From DASVTR01 sp033855775 (GTDB taxonomy: Bacteria; Acidobacteriota; Blastocatellia; Pyrinomonadales; Pyrinomonadaceae): a stretch of 55,768 nucleotides of DNA. Below, one piece after another: positions 43,621-52,923 of the stretch; the stretch's first letter is position 1, and every line of letters begins with the position of its first letter. The stretch covers positions 1 through 55,768 of the forward strand of contig JAWVFT010000002.1 of NCBI GenBank assembly GCA_033855775.1, in the 5' to 3' direction. The notes below the pieces were generated by a model that was not told the DNA's origin, made no database searches, and worked only from the letters and a program-made list of their open reading frames with translations. The position numbers and the translations under genes are program-made.

Positions 43621-45108
43621 TCAATTCCGCGTCTTGATGAGCCGCGCTCTTTTTAGCTCGCCGAATTGCTCGTGGTATTTTCTGAAGCGAACGATGGGAA
43701 TCATCAGCAGTAGAATTAAGCCGACGCGTTGCAACGTCGCGCCCAGATAGTTGCCCAGTTGGCTTTCGACGGCGAGAAAGTACGGCAGCAGCGCCACGCC
43801 GATTCCTCTTAACAGATAGCCCGAAGACTCCGTTAAAAACGTCCACTGGAACCAATCGAAAAAGATGCCCAATAAAAACATCAGGCCGACGACGCCGGGC
43901 CAGCCAAAGTTGATGTAGCCTTCGGCCAGCGTCCCGGCGCCGAACGAGCCGAACTCCAAATCTTCCTCGGCGGTGATGCCGTACGCCACTTGATAGAAAC
44001 GGTTCGCATCGTTGGCCGAAGGCTTGTCCGGCCAGACGATGCGCGGGATGAAGGCTATCAGCATGTAGGAATAGGTTTGTCCATACTGATAGGGAACGGT
44101 GGACGGCGTGAGCTCGACGATGTTGGCCGTCTGCGACAGAAGCGACGTGCGGGCCATGCTCGTGTAAGCGATGTTGCGCATCGCTTCGCCCGTCGGGTCG
44201 TTGACGGCCTCGCCCCATTGCTTGACGGATTCTTCGACCCAGGTGCTGATGCGCTCAATCTTGCTGGCCTGCTCGTCTCCATACCAGTACTTCGCGCGCA
44301 TCGCAAACTTGCCGACCTGAAAGAACAAGACGTAGATAATCATGAATACCATCAGGGCGACGGGAAACTTCTTCCTCTCGTAGATGTAGATGACGAAGGT
44401 CGTTATCATCAGGAAGCCGAGCGCGCCGAGCCAGCCTGAAGACATGCCGATAAGGAAACGCAGCGCGAGAAAGAAGACCAGCAAAATCTTGTCGGCGCGC
44501 GTCGCTTGTCCGCGCAGGTAACTGCGAAACAGGATGGCATACGCGACCATCGGAACCAGCGTCAGCAGCGTCAGCATCATCTGGCTCAGTCCATAGCCGA
44601 GGGCGTAGAGCGCCGTCTCCGAGAGCGAGCCGAAAGTTCCGGCGAAGAGCAACACGCGCAGCCAATCCCAACGCATCGGGTTAGTCGGAATATCAGGGAT
44701 GATGCGCGGAACGAAACGCCTTCCGATATTTAATTTCATGCCGAGCCAGAAGGCTATCACTCCGGCCAGCACCAACAACATGGAAACCGTCACGGCTTCT
44801 TCTGTGATGGCGAGTCCCTGTTTGAAATTGGCGACGGCGTAGCGGTCGCCCCAGAAGAGCGGAAGCGCGTAATAGAGCCAGTAGATTCCGGCAATCAGGG
44901 AGAAGAGCGGAACCTCCGTTTCCTTAAGCTTGCGCCATTTGCGATAGGTCGTCCAGGGCATCAGCAGCAGGATGAAGCCCGACACAGCCTGAATGATGGT
45001 GATGTCGTTGGGACTCGTGCTCCACAGAAAAAGCGTGACGAAGGCCGGCGGAAAAATATAGATAGTAGGATTGGGCAACCGCCGCTTGAAAGAAAAATCT
45101 TTATTCAT
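43621..45108 (-). CDS. Wzy-like oligosaccharide repeat-unit polymerase
   Basis: 495 residues with about 12 transmembrane helices. The large loop contains IERISTWVEESVKQWG, PYQYGQTYSYMLIAFIPRIVWPDKPS and EGYINFGWPGVVGL, the region typical of O-antigen/exopolysaccharide polymerases (IPR.[IL]WP.KP then Y.NFG..G). No Wzy_C domain as in the gene at 20349. It should polymerise lipid-linked repeat units at the periplasmic face. It is the best polymerase candidate in the locus. A weak ribosome site precedes ATG 45108. Confidence 0.8.
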   Translation of the reverse strand: MNKDFSFKRRLPNPTIYIFPPAFVTLFLWSTSPNDITIIQAVSGFILLLMPWTTYRKWRKLKETEVPLFSLIAGIYWLYYALPLFWGDRYAVANFKQGLAITEEAVTVSMLLVLAGVIAFWLGMKLNIGRRFVPRIIPDIPTNPMRWDWLRVLLFAGTFGSLSETALYALGYGLSQMMLTLLTLVPMVAYAILFRSYLRGQATRADKILLVFFLALRFLIGMSSGWLGALGFLMITTFVIYIYERKKFPVALMVFMIIYVLFFQVGKFAMRAKYWYGDEQASKIERISTWVEESVKQWGEAVNDPTGEAMRNIAYTSMARTSLLSQTANIVELTPSTVPYQYGQTYSYMLIAFIPRIVWPDKPSANDANRFYQVAYGITAEEDLEFGSFGAGTLAEGYINFGWPGVVGLMFLLGIFFDWFQWTFLTESSGYLLRGIGVALLPYFLAVESQLGNYLGATLQRVGLILLLMIPIVRFRKYHEQFGELKRARLIKTRN

Positions 45109-45176
45109 GAAGCCTGTCTCTCACTCTTCGAGCCGCGCGCCCGGTGGCGCAGTCAACACTCGCCGCGCGCCCTGAG

Positions 45177-45950
45177 TTAATAAATCAGCCCGACCTTCTT
45201 TTTCTGGAACATAAGTATGACGCCGAGCAAGCCGTCATGGTTGGTAAAGCGCAGGTACGAATGCTCGCAGCCGCTTTGCTGAACAATCTCCAGAAGCTTG
45301 TTGACATCATACTGGTTAATCTGCGTGTAAGGATAATTGAACTTGCGCCCCTTCGCCAGATTGATGAAGTTATGCGCGAAAGGGACGGAGGTGTGCATCC
45401 AGTATTTGAATCTCTTGCCAAGCGATTCGTTCTTGGCATAAGTGAAGTGCAGGGCGGCCACGCCGTCGTCGGCCAGCAACTCCGTCATCCGTCGCAGCAA
45501 GCTCTCGCCGCGCCGCGTCGGAATGTGCTGCAAGACGATGTATGAATGGATGAAGTCGAATTGGCCGCTGACCTTCGAGAGAGCGTCGTCCGATTCGATG
45601 AACTCGACATTCTTGAGGCCGAACTTTTCACAGTTGCGCGCCGCTTCCGCACGCATCCCCTGAGAAATATCGACGCCGACGACCTCCGCGTGTCTTCTGG
45701 CAAGAGGCACCACCAGACGCCCGACGCCGCACCCGAAATCCAGACAGCGGCGCGGCGCGAACCCTGCGTCGAGGTGTTGCTTGATTAAGCCTTCAATCTG
45801 CTCTATGTACTTTTCGCCGGTTTGAAAAAATTCGGCAATCGTTTCGTCCGTCAAATTTTCGGGCCTGAATTGGTCCCAGATGACGACTCCGAAATAAGGA
45901 GAAATCTCTGCGAACACTTCCCACTGCTTGTCCACGTTTTTTCGATTCAC
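45177..45950 (-). CDS. SAM-dependent methyltransferase (class I)
   Basis: 257 residues. CLDFGCGVGRLVVPLARRH is motif I, EVVGVDISQGMR motif II, FDFIHSYIVLQHIPTRRGESLL then LADDGVAALHFTY. The N-terminal stretch with DQFRPENLTDETIAEFFQTG is typical of uncharacterised methyltransferases of this length. GTG 45950 has GGAG 6 bases upstream. Substrate unknown; probable sugar O-methylation. Confidence 0.82.
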   Translation of the reverse strand: MNRKNVDKQWEVFAEISPYFGVVIWDQFRPENLTDETIAEFFQTGEKYIEQIEGLIKQHLDAGFAPRRCLDFGCGVGRLVVPLARRHAEVVGVDISQGMRAEAARNCEKFGLKNVEFIESDDALSKVSGQFDFIHSYIVLQHIPTRRGESLLRRMTELLADDGVAALHFTYAKNESLGKRFKYWMHTSVPFAHNFINLAKGRKFNYPYTQINQYDVNKLLEIVQQSGCEHSYLRFTNHDGLLGVILMFQKKKVGLIY

Positions 45951-46002
45951 TGTAATCTCCGATTAAAAAAGCTCATGCGTTACTCTTCATAAAAACGCCC
46001 GA

Positions 46003-46677
46003 CTACTCTCGCACGCCGACCAGCAAAATGTGAAAGGCGAACAGCCCCGGCCACAGCCGCGCGCCGATGGAATCGAGTTTGCCGGCCAGCGCGGGAAACA
46101 TTTTTCTGATGGGCCGCAGCGGGACTTTGCCGACGCCGTAATGAACGACGACTTTTAATCCGGCGGCTGTGAGCAGTTGGCGCGCGGTCTTGAAATCGAA
46201 AAAGCGTAGATGCGTCCTATCCATCAAACCGTTCTCCGCGTACTGGAAACGACCTCGCAGAAATTCGTAGCGCTGGCGAAACTGCATGACGTTCGGCAGG
46301 GCCACGTAAATCGCGCCGTCGTCCGCGACTAGATTCAAGACCTTTCGCAACAAAATTTCGGGGAACGCGACGTGCTCAAGCACGTGACTGAAGAGCAGCG
46401 CGTCGAAGCTTTTATCAACGAACGGCAACTCTTCGTTAAGGTCGCAGACGAGGCATTCAAGCTCGCGCCTGCGACACTCACCCGCCTCGCTAAACGAGAG
46501 CGTGACGCCCGTTGTGCGGTGTCCTTTGGCGGCCAGCAAGCTCATGTTTGCTCCGTTGCCGCACCCGACATCGAGGATACGCCGGTGCTTGTCGTCAACC
46601 AAAGCAATCAATTCCGGCAAGCCTTCATTCTCGTAAAAGCGTTCCTGATAAACTGCGCGGCGCGCGTCCTTCGTCAT
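46003..46677 (-). CDS. SAM-dependent methyltransferase (class I)
   Basis: 224 residues. ILDVGCGNGANMSLLAAKGH is motif I; FDALLFSHVLEHVAFPEILLRKVL and LVADDGAIYVALPN follow, and FRGRF-type and DRTHLRFFDFKTARQLL are typical of the polysaccharide-locus methyltransferase group that adds to sugar or phosphate ends. Ends with LRPIRKMFPALAGK and a hydrophobic stretch that may touch the membrane. Lies 9 bases after the next GT2 gene. Substrate not shown. Confidence 0.82.
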   Translation of the reverse strand: MTKDARRAVYQERFYENEGLPELIALVDDKHRRILDVGCGNGANMSLLAAKGHRTTGVTLSFSEAGECRRRELECLVCDLNEELPFVDKSFDALLFSHVLEHVAFPEILLRKVLNLVADDGAIYVALPNVMQFRQRYEFLRGRFQYAENGLMDRTHLRFFDFKTARQLLTAAGLKVVVHYGVGKVPLRPIRKMFPALAGKLDSIGARLWPGLFAFHILLVGVRE

Positions 46678-46686
46678 CGCTCGAAG

Positions 46687-47655
46687 CTAGCCTTTTCGAT
46701 ACTTCGGTTTAATCCTGTAGAGCCGCCGGTCGCCCGTCAACAGCCACGCCAGAAAATCTTTGCCGAGACTGTAGTGTCGCCGGATGGTTCGATACGCCGC
46801 CCGCGCGTTCGAGAAATCGCGGCTGATTAAGCGCGCAATCAGATAGTGCATTCGCATCGGGGCGTTGGTGAAAAAGTAGAACCGCCGCGCGTGCGTCTTA
46901 AACTCTGCGGGCAGCCGCGCGAAGAGTTCATCATAGACAGCTTTCTCTTCGTGCCACGAAGCGACGTGCGTGGCGCGCTGCTGGCTCGCCTGTCCCTTGT
47001 GCATGCGCAGGTAGACGAGGGGCTCGCGTATGAACCCGACCGGGTAATTTTTGGAGACGCGCGCCAGCATCTCAAAATCGCCGGAGCAAACCATGTCTTC
47101 CCTGAAATAACCAATCTCTTCGAAGACGGCTCGCCTCATGCCGAAGAAGCAGATGTTGCCGCCGAGCGGCCCGTGATAAATCATGATGACGGCGGCCAGC
47201 GCGGGCGAGATAATCTCCGGCGTCGGGTCGTAGGGCGCGTCACGATTGTAGCTAACGACAGCGCCGCTCTCGTCAATGATGTCGCCCGTGCAAGTGTACA
47301 TGCCGATGTCCGCGTGACGACGAACGAACTCCGCTTCCACCTCAAGGCACGAAGGCTTCATAATGTCGTCCTGCGCCCACACTCTGACCCAACGCCCGCG
47401 CGCCGCTTTGATGGCGAGGTTCAAGGTCTGGAAGAGTCCCTTGTTCGCATCGTTTCGGAAACGACGAATGCGCGGGTCGTCGTATTCCGCGATGATTCGC
47501 GCGCTGCTGTCCGTCGAAGAGTCGTCCCAGAGTATCAACTCGAAATCCTGAAACGTTTGCGCCAGCACAGAGTCAATGCTGAGGCGCAGATATTTCTCGC
47601 CGTTGTAGACGGGCAGCGTCACGGAGAAGAGCGGCTCTGGCGATTCGTTCGACAT
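46687..47655 (-). CDS. Glycosyltransferase family 2
   Basis: 322 residues, GT-A fold. FSVTLPVYNGEKYLRLSIDSVLAQTFQDFELILWDDSSTDSS, VRVWAQDDIMKPSCLE (the DD pair of the DxD-type metal site), GGNICFFGMRR and RMHKGQASQ all fit GT2. Start ATG 47655 directly follows the stop of the upstream GT4 gene (TAAATG), so translation is coupled. Donor not readable. Confidence 0.9.
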   Translation of the reverse strand: MSNESPEPLFSVTLPVYNGEKYLRLSIDSVLAQTFQDFELILWDDSSTDSSARIIAEYDDPRIRRFRNDANKGLFQTLNLAIKAARGRWVRVWAQDDIMKPSCLEVEAEFVRRHADIGMYTCTGDIIDESGAVVSYNRDAPYDPTPEIISPALAAVIMIYHGPLGGNICFFGMRRAVFEEIGYFREDMVCSGDFEMLARVSKNYPVGFIREPLVYLRMHKGQASQQRATHVASWHEEKAVYDELFARLPAEFKTHARRFYFFTNAPMRMHYLIARLISRDFSNARAAYRTIRRHYSLGKDFLAWLLTGDRRLYRIKPKYRKG

Positions 47656-48879
47656 TTAATCCAAGCCCTTTTCGGCGGCGCGAGCCATCGACTGATTCGT
47701 CATCACCGGCGCAAGGCCGACGGCTTTCATCAAAGCGGCTTCCATCTGCGCGGCCATCCGCTCGCTCGACAAATGCTCGGAGCCGTACGCCTTCGCGGCG
47801 CGCGACATACGTTGCCGCAAGCCTGCGTCCTGAATCAAGAGCTTCAACTTATCCGCCAGTTGGGAGGGCGATTCGGCGTCCACAAGATAGCCTGTCGAGT
47901 TGTCCTGCACAATTTCGGGCAGGCCGCCGCGCCGCGTGGCGATGACAGGAATGCCGAAGTGCGTCGTCTCGATGGCGACCGTCGGGCAAGGGTCCTGGCT
48001 GCGACTGGGAACGACGCAGATGTCCATGCTGCTGAAAATCTCTGCGGGGTTTTTGACGAAGCCGGGCCAGCGCACTTCCTGCGTCAATTGATAATCGTCA
48101 ATCTTGCGCTTCAAAGCCGCGACGTATTCCGGCTGGCCTTCGCCGAAAATCAGAACGGAGAATGAAAGCCCCGCTCGCTTCAATTCCCTGAGGGCTTCGA
48201 CGAAATCGTCGTGTCCCTTCCACTCGCCGATTTGCCCGACGATGCCGACGCGAACGGGCGCGCCCTCTTCGTTCGCTTCCCTTTCCGGCGGCGAAAGATT
48301 GAGCTTCGCTGCGTTGCCGTTTGCTTCCCTGCTCAAGGGCGGAGTGATGCCGTTCAAGACGGAGAAGACTTTTTCCGGCGCGACGCCGAGGTCAACGATT
48401 GACTGTTCAATATAACGCGAGACGCCGATGAAGGCGCGCACGCGCAGGCTGAGAAAGCGAAACAGGCGACGATAGAACGCGGTCGGCGCGAACGGGTCGT
48501 GAACATGAAAGAAAGTGTTGCGCGCATCGAGCAGCGGCCAGACGTGGAAGATGTGATGCAGGGTTGAATGCACAACGGCGTCCGGCTGAAAATCTTTGAG
48601 ATGGCGACGATAGCCGAGCCAGAGTTTCGGGCTTTTGCTCAAGGTGTCAACGGTCATCCGCATGGCCGGGGCCGTCAAAGTCTTGGAGATGAAACCGAGC
48701 GGCAGGCTGATGAACGGAATAGCTTCGGCGGCCAAACGGCGATCGTAATCATCGTGCGCCCAACTGCTGATGATGCAGCGCACATCATGGCCGCGCTCGC
48801 GCAAGCCCTGCATCAGGGAGAGCGTGATTATCTCTTTGCCGTAAACGAAGCCGCCGCCGCACACGAATAGAATTTTCAC
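47656..48879 (-). CDS. Glycosyltransferase family 4
   Basis: 407 residues from a GTG start at 48879, which overlaps the TGA of the upstream methyltransferase gene (GTGA). GAGG lies 4-5 bases upstream. Acceptor domain: KILFVCGGGFVYGKE, HSTLHHIFHVWP, FHVHDPFAP. Donor domain: VGIVGQIGEWKGHDDFVEAL, WPGFVKNPAEIFSSMDICVVPS and PCPTVAIETTHFGIPVIATRRGG. The last replaces the common GFG with DPC, as in some GT4s. An earlier ATG (49020) would overlap by 145 bases and is rejected. Confidence 0.88.
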   Translation of the reverse strand: MKILFVCGGGFVYGKEIITLSLMQGLRERGHDVRCIISSWAHDDYDRRLAAEAIPFISLPLGFISKTLTAPAMRMTVDTLSKSPKLWLGYRRHLKDFQPDAVVHSTLHHIFHVWPLLDARNTFFHVHDPFAPTAFYRRLFRFLSLRVRAFIGVSRYIEQSIVDLGVAPEKVFSVLNGITPPLSREANGNAAKLNLSPPEREANEEGAPVRVGIVGQIGEWKGHDDFVEALRELKRAGLSFSVLIFGEGQPEYVAALKRKIDDYQLTQEVRWPGFVKNPAEIFSSMDICVVPSRSQDPCPTVAIETTHFGIPVIATRRGGLPEIVQDNSTGYLVDAESPSQLADKLKLLIQDAGLRQRMSRAAKAYGSEHLSSERMAAQMEAALMKAVGLAPVMTNQSMARAAEKGLD

Positions 48880-49628
48880 AACGCCTCGACGGAAGAGTTT
48901 GGCCGCACGCCGCAGAAGGTGAAGTGGCGCCCGAAGGGACGAAAGACGCGCTTTAAGAACCGGCTTTGAAAGTCGAACGTGACGAGCTTCATGGGGTCTG
49001 TGCGCGGCAAGAGCAGCCATTGATAATGATTGCTCTCCGTCTTTTTAACCTTCAGTCCGCCGCGCTCAAGAATCCTGCGGACGCGCCAGAAGAGAAAGAA
49101 ATTTTCGTGCGGCTGGACGCCGGAGCCGGAATCGAAGGGCTGGCCCGTCGTCCAACTCTTCAACCATTGCAGAATCATGCCGTTGAAATAATTTTCGGTC
49201 GTCAGGATAAACTGCCCGCCCGGCTTGAGGACTCTGTGAATCTCTCGCGCCATCTGTTCCGGATGCGGGACGTGCTCCATGCATTCGCAGGAGACGACGC
49301 AATCAAAGCTGCTGTCGGCGAAGCTCAAAGCCTCCGCGTCTTCGACCTTGAACTGCGCGCTGCTGCCGTGTTCGGCTGCGCGCCGCACGGCGGTCGCAAT
49401 CGCGGCCTCCGAAAAATCAACGCCGACCACTTCGGCGCCTTGATATTTTCCCGCCAGCCAGATTGAGAAATCGCCGCGCCCGCAGCCAATCTCAAGGACG
49501 CGCTGCCCGCTCACATCCGGCAGCAGGCGCGCGACCGTCACATACCAAGGATGCTGCAAGACGGAGCCTTCGGCTTCGCCCGCCGCCAGCCGTTCGTGCC
49601 AGGCGTTGTACTGTTCGAGTTTATCCAT
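48876..49628 (-). CDS. SAM-dependent methyltransferase (class I)
   Basis: 250 residues. VLEIGCGRGDFSIWLAGK (motif I), VVGVDFSEAAIATAV, FDCVVSCECMEHVPHPEQM, HRVLKPGGQFILTTEN. The C-terminal half, with NHYQWLLLPRTDPMKLVTFD, is longer than a minimal methyltransferase. Overlaps the next GT4 by four bases. Probably acts on a saccharide; substrate unknown. Confidence 0.85.
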   Translation of the reverse strand: MDKLEQYNAWHERLAAGEAEGSVLQHPWYVTVARLLPDVSGQRVLEIGCGRGDFSIWLAGKYQGAEVVGVDFSEAAIATAVRRAAEHGSSAQFKVEDAEALSFADSSFDCVVSCECMEHVPHPEQMAREIHRVLKPGGQFILTTENYFNGMILQWLKSWTTGQPFDSGSGVQPHENFFLFWRVRRILERGGLKVKKTESNHYQWLLLPRTDPMKLVTFDFQSRFLKRVFRPFGRHFTFCGVRPNSSVEAL

Positions 49629-49677
49629 GCCGCGCGTTGCTCTTTAAATGTTCGGGCGATAACGCTCTGCTCAATCT

Positions 49678-50931
49678 TTAACTCCGCAAAGCCTGCCCGT
49701 TGCTCGTGGCCTCGTACAGACGGCGCACGGTGTTGACCGAAACGGACAAGTCAAACTTGTCAACCTGCTCTCGCCAGACTTGCGGCGGCGGCGGATTCTC
49801 AATCAACGCGAGCAACGCCCTGACGAGTCCCTGCGTTTGGCCCAACGGAAAACGGAAGGCCGGATTGATGGGCGCGATTAAATCTTCGCCGCAGCCGCAG
49901 GCGTCGCTAACGACGCACGCGAGGCCGCTCGCCATCGCTTCGTTGACTACCAAACCCCAGGTCTCCTGATGGTCGCTCGGCAGCACGAGGCAGTCTGCGG
50001 CGACATAAGCTTTCGAGATTTCCGTCTGGTTCAAAAATCCCGTGAACGATGCGCGTGGCGCCGCTTCGCCAGCGACGCTTTCATCATCGCCGATGTTTTC
50101 AACGAGCGTGGTTTTCGCCTCCGCATCGTAAACGACACGGCAGGCGGCGCGCAGCCCCGCGCCCAATTCCCCGCTGCCCACAAAGAGCAAGTGAAGCGGG
50201 CGACCGAGCTTAGCCAAACCCGCATCGCGCGCGGCGTTGATTAAATCGAGCGGCCGCTTTTTCGGAATAAACTTTCCGGCAAAGAGCAGGCACAAAGCAT
50301 TCTCTGGAATGGCCCACGCGCGACGAATCGCGGCGCGCTCTGCGGCAAGCTCCGCGGCTTGGCGCGCGAAGCGTTCGTTGTCCACGCAGTAGGGCGCGGG
50401 ATGCAGTTGCTCTTCGCGCACGCCGTAGCTTTCGTAGAGACGACGGTTGGCTTGACCGATGTATAGAAAGTTGCGCACGCGGCTGAAGAGTCGTTTATGA
50501 AGAACGCGCTTGGCCTGTTTTTTCCATGCGGGCGTCGGGCTCAAATCATTGCTCTCGCCGCGCAGCCAGACTGGCACGCGCGCCGCGTGCGCCTGCCAGA
50601 CGGCTTGCCAGTAGGCGCGCACTTGCCAGCCCTGAATCCAGAGGGCTTTGACTCGCTGCTCGCGCAGCAGTTGCCCCAGAGGCTCTTCGAGGCGGACTTG
50701 ATTAAAGCGCGCGACGTTGGCATCCGGGTTGATTTTGAGAAAGCGCGAAGGGTAGCCATCGAGCGTGTCCAGGTCCCACTTGAAAGACTTGCCGAACTGC
50801 ACATCGTAGCTGGCGCGAACGCCGTGGTCGCTGAAGTACCAGACCTCAAACGGAACCGCGCCGTCCGCCGCCAGAGCTTGCCAGAGCGGGACTTGATATT
50901 GAATCGGGTGCGTCGTCAAAATCGCCAGCAT
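49678..50931 (-). CDS. Glycosyltransferase family 4
   Basis: 417 residues from ATG 50931, which shares its first base with the TGA of the preceding GT4 (TGATG), a tight coupling. LAILTTHPIQYQVPLWQAL is the characteristic start. AGKFIPKKRPLDLI and VLPSDHQETWGLVVNEAMASGLACVVSDACG form the donor site with the conserved Glu residues. The longer start at 50982 would overlap the neighbour by 52 bases and is not supported. Confidence 0.88.
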   Translation of the reverse strand: MLAILTTHPIQYQVPLWQALAADGAVPFEVWYFSDHGVRASYDVQFGKSFKWDLDTLDGYPSRFLKINPDANVARFNQVRLEEPLGQLLREQRVKALWIQGWQVRAYWQAVWQAHAARVPVWLRGESNDLSPTPAWKKQAKRVLHKRLFSRVRNFLYIGQANRRLYESYGVREEQLHPAPYCVDNERFARQAAELAAERAAIRRAWAIPENALCLLFAGKFIPKKRPLDLINAARDAGLAKLGRPLHLLFVGSGELGAGLRAACRVVYDAEAKTTLVENIGDDESVAGEAAPRASFTGFLNQTEISKAYVAADCLVLPSDHQETWGLVVNEAMASGLACVVSDACGCGEDLIAPINPAFRFPLGQTQGLVRALLALIENPPPPQVWREQVDKFDLSVSVNTVRRLYEATSNGQALRS

Positions 50932-52136
50932 CAAGCGAAGTCTCTTAAGATTTGCTGCCAGCGCTCGCCGTAGGCGTCCCACGAAAAACGCTCGGCTGAA
51001 TGACGTGCGGCGACAGCCATGCTCTCCAAACGCTCAGGCTCGGACGCGCAATCCTGCATCGCCGCCGACAGCGCATCCAGATTGCCCGAAGGAATCAAGT
51101 AGCCTTCGATGCCGTCTTGAATCAAGTCCGGCCCGGCGGTCGCCTCCGTCGTGATAATCGGCATGCCGCTGGCAAGGGCTTCGAGCAGCACGAGGCCAAA
51201 GCCTTCGCAGTAGCTCGGAAAGACCAGCACGTCGCATTGCCGCAGCAAGTCTGGCAACTCCTGATGCGGACGTTTGCCCACAAACTTCAAGCCCGGCAAC
51301 TCCGGTATCAAGGCGCGCTCTCTGTCCGAGGCAGGCCCGACAAACCACAACTCCGCGTTCTCCAACTTCATCTTGCGCCATGCTTCGACCAGCAGCGGAA
51401 CGCCTTTGCGCGCCGAGATTGAGCCGACGAAAAGAAAGCGCACGGGCTTGCGCTCGCGCGGCATCGAAGGCGGGTAGAACAACTCAAGGTCAACGCCGTA
51501 AGGATTGACCGTTATCTTGTCGGCGGCGACGCCCTGAGCGATGAGCGTCTGCTTGCTGAAAGAACTGGCGGCGATGATGCGCGTCGCCAATTGATGCTCG
51601 CGTTGCTCGCAGGCCAGGACCTCCGGCAGTCTGGCTTCAATCTCTTCCTGCCAGTCTGGAAAGATGCGCGCCACGCGCTCCATAATCTGCTGGTTGAAGA
51701 GCGGGTGCGAGATGCTCTGGTCCAGAAAGTAAGGCTTGCCGATTTTTTCCGCGCGCTCGGCCAGCAGCCAAGATGAAGTGTCAAAGCCGATGACGGCGGA
51801 AGCGTTGCTTAAAGAGGCCGCCGGAATCCGTTCCTGAAAAGCGCGATTGCGTTCGTGAAAAACTCTCTGCGGCGATTCGCCTTGCCGCAAGCGGTTGAGG
51901 GCTTTCAATTCGATGACGGGCATCGTGTGCAGGCTGCGCGCGGGGATGCCGCTGACGACGCGGTTGGCAATCTTCCGGCGCCATTCGGTCGGGGCGTAGT
52001 TGCTGACGACGCGCCCGACCAGCCCGCTCGTCGCCAGCGCAAAGCCCGTCCAGAATTGGTAGAGCGAATCGTAGCGAACGAGTTGTCGCGCCAGTTGGTG
52101 TGAATATTGTGTGCCGGGATGAGCCAGAAGAACCAT
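50931..52136 (-). CDS. Glycosyltransferase family 4
   Basis: 401 residues. N-terminal VLLAHPGTQYSHQLARQL, then ALATSGLVGRVV; donor domain FLFVGSISARKGVPLLVEAW, GKRPHQELPDLLRQCDVLVFPS and YCEGFGLVLLEALASGMPIITTEATAG with the EGFG/E signature. Retaining transferase. First of two coupled GT4 genes. Adds a sugar in repeat-unit assembly; donor unknown. Confidence 0.88.
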   Translation of the reverse strand: MVLLAHPGTQYSHQLARQLVRYDSLYQFWTGFALATSGLVGRVVSNYAPTEWRRKIANRVVSGIPARSLHTMPVIELKALNRLRQGESPQRVFHERNRAFQERIPAASLSNASAVIGFDTSSWLLAERAEKIGKPYFLDQSISHPLFNQQIMERVARIFPDWQEEIEARLPEVLACEQREHQLATRIIAASSFSKQTLIAQGVAADKITVNPYGVDLELFYPPSMPRERKPVRFLFVGSISARKGVPLLVEAWRKMKLENAELWFVGPASDRERALIPELPGLKFVGKRPHQELPDLLRQCDVLVFPSYCEGFGLVLLEALASGMPIITTEATAGPDLIQDGIEGYLIPSGNLDALSAAMQDCASEPERLESMAVAARHSAERFSWDAYGERWQQILRDFA

Positions 52137-52184
52137 TTGAGATACTAAGACAGTTAACCTTTGATGCTTAAACTTCGGGACGCT

Positions 52185-52856
52185 TCAGCTTCGCGCTGAC
52201 GACGGTTCGGCGACGAGCCAGCGGTTGTGCTCAAGCGGCCGCTGCTCCGGCAGCAGGACACGCCAAGGGGCGTTGTAGATGATGCGCGTGCTGTAGCCGT
52301 GCGACTGCAACCAGCGGACGCATCCCTCTTCCAGTTCCTTCGAGTGCGTCTCGATGAGCCAGCGCAAATCCATCAGGCAATCGCAGCCTTCGGCGCTGCG
52401 CAGGAGTTCGACTTCGCCGCCGTCAATGTCCACCTTCAGGAAAACGGGGCGCGGCAAATCGCGCACGAGTTCGGCGATGGAGACGGAATTTTCTCCGGCT
52501 CCGACGAATCGCTGCTCGGCGATGAAACGCTCGCCCGTCTCAAAGCCGTTGGCGCGGGCGTTGGCGAGCAGTTGCTCCATCGCCGGGCCGGGTTCGCAGG
52601 CGACGACGCGCGCCGCCCGCGATTGCAGAAAGGCCATCGTGTAATAGCCGTCGTTGGCCCCGACATCAATCAGGCTTTGGCTGGATGGAATCAAACGGCG
52701 GAAGGCCGCGACCAACTCGCGCTCGTCGAGTCCCCAGTAGCGCTGCGATTGATTGGAGAGGTCGAGTTCCATCAACATTCCTTTGGCGAGCCCGCCGCGC
52801 AGGCGACGCAGCTTGCGACCTTCAGGAACCAGCAGACGCTTGAGAGCTTGTTTCAT
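52185..52856 (-). CDS. FkbM-family methyltransferase
   Basis: 223 residues. SQSLIDVGANDGYYTMAFLQSRA (motif I), VVACEPGPAMEQLL, FVGAGENSVSI and FLKVDIDGGEVELLRSAEG, the D-I-D/E-G-x-E signature of FkbM enzymes, which O-methylate sugars or polyketide hydroxyls. Here probably acts on a hydroxyl of the polysaccharide. Preceded by the terminator of the beta-helix gene, so it may begin its own transcript. Confidence 0.88.
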   Translation of the reverse strand: MKQALKRLLVPEGRKLRRLRGGLAKGMLMELDLSNQSQRYWGLDERELVAAFRRLIPSSQSLIDVGANDGYYTMAFLQSRAARVVACEPGPAMEQLLANARANGFETGERFIAEQRFVGAGENSVSIAELVRDLPRPVFLKVDIDGGEVELLRSAEGCDCLMDLRWLIETHSKELEEGCVRWLQSHGYSTRIIYNAPWRVLLPEQRPLEHNRWLVAEPSSARS

Positions 52857-52881
52857 CGCGGGTCTTAATCTGTCTAAAAAA

Positions 52882-52912
52882 TTGAAGGGACGCCGAAGCT
52901 CTCCGGCGTCCC
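52882..52912 (-). terminator. Terminator after the beta-helix protein gene
   Basis: GGGACGCCG (52887-52895) pairs with CGGCGTCCC (52904-52912) around an 8-base loop. The minus strand continues TTCAATTTTTT, a slightly spaced T-run. It begins about 12 bases after the stop at 52924, splitting the long minus-strand run into at least two transcripts unless read through. Confidence 0.8.
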
Positions 52913-52923
52913 CTCGTGCTTGT

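Noticed and set aside
46846..48165. Plus-strand open frame (439 codons) across a GT2 and a GT4 gene
   Set aside because: It spans the junction of two well-supported coupled minus-strand genes and shows Arg/His-rich antisense composition.
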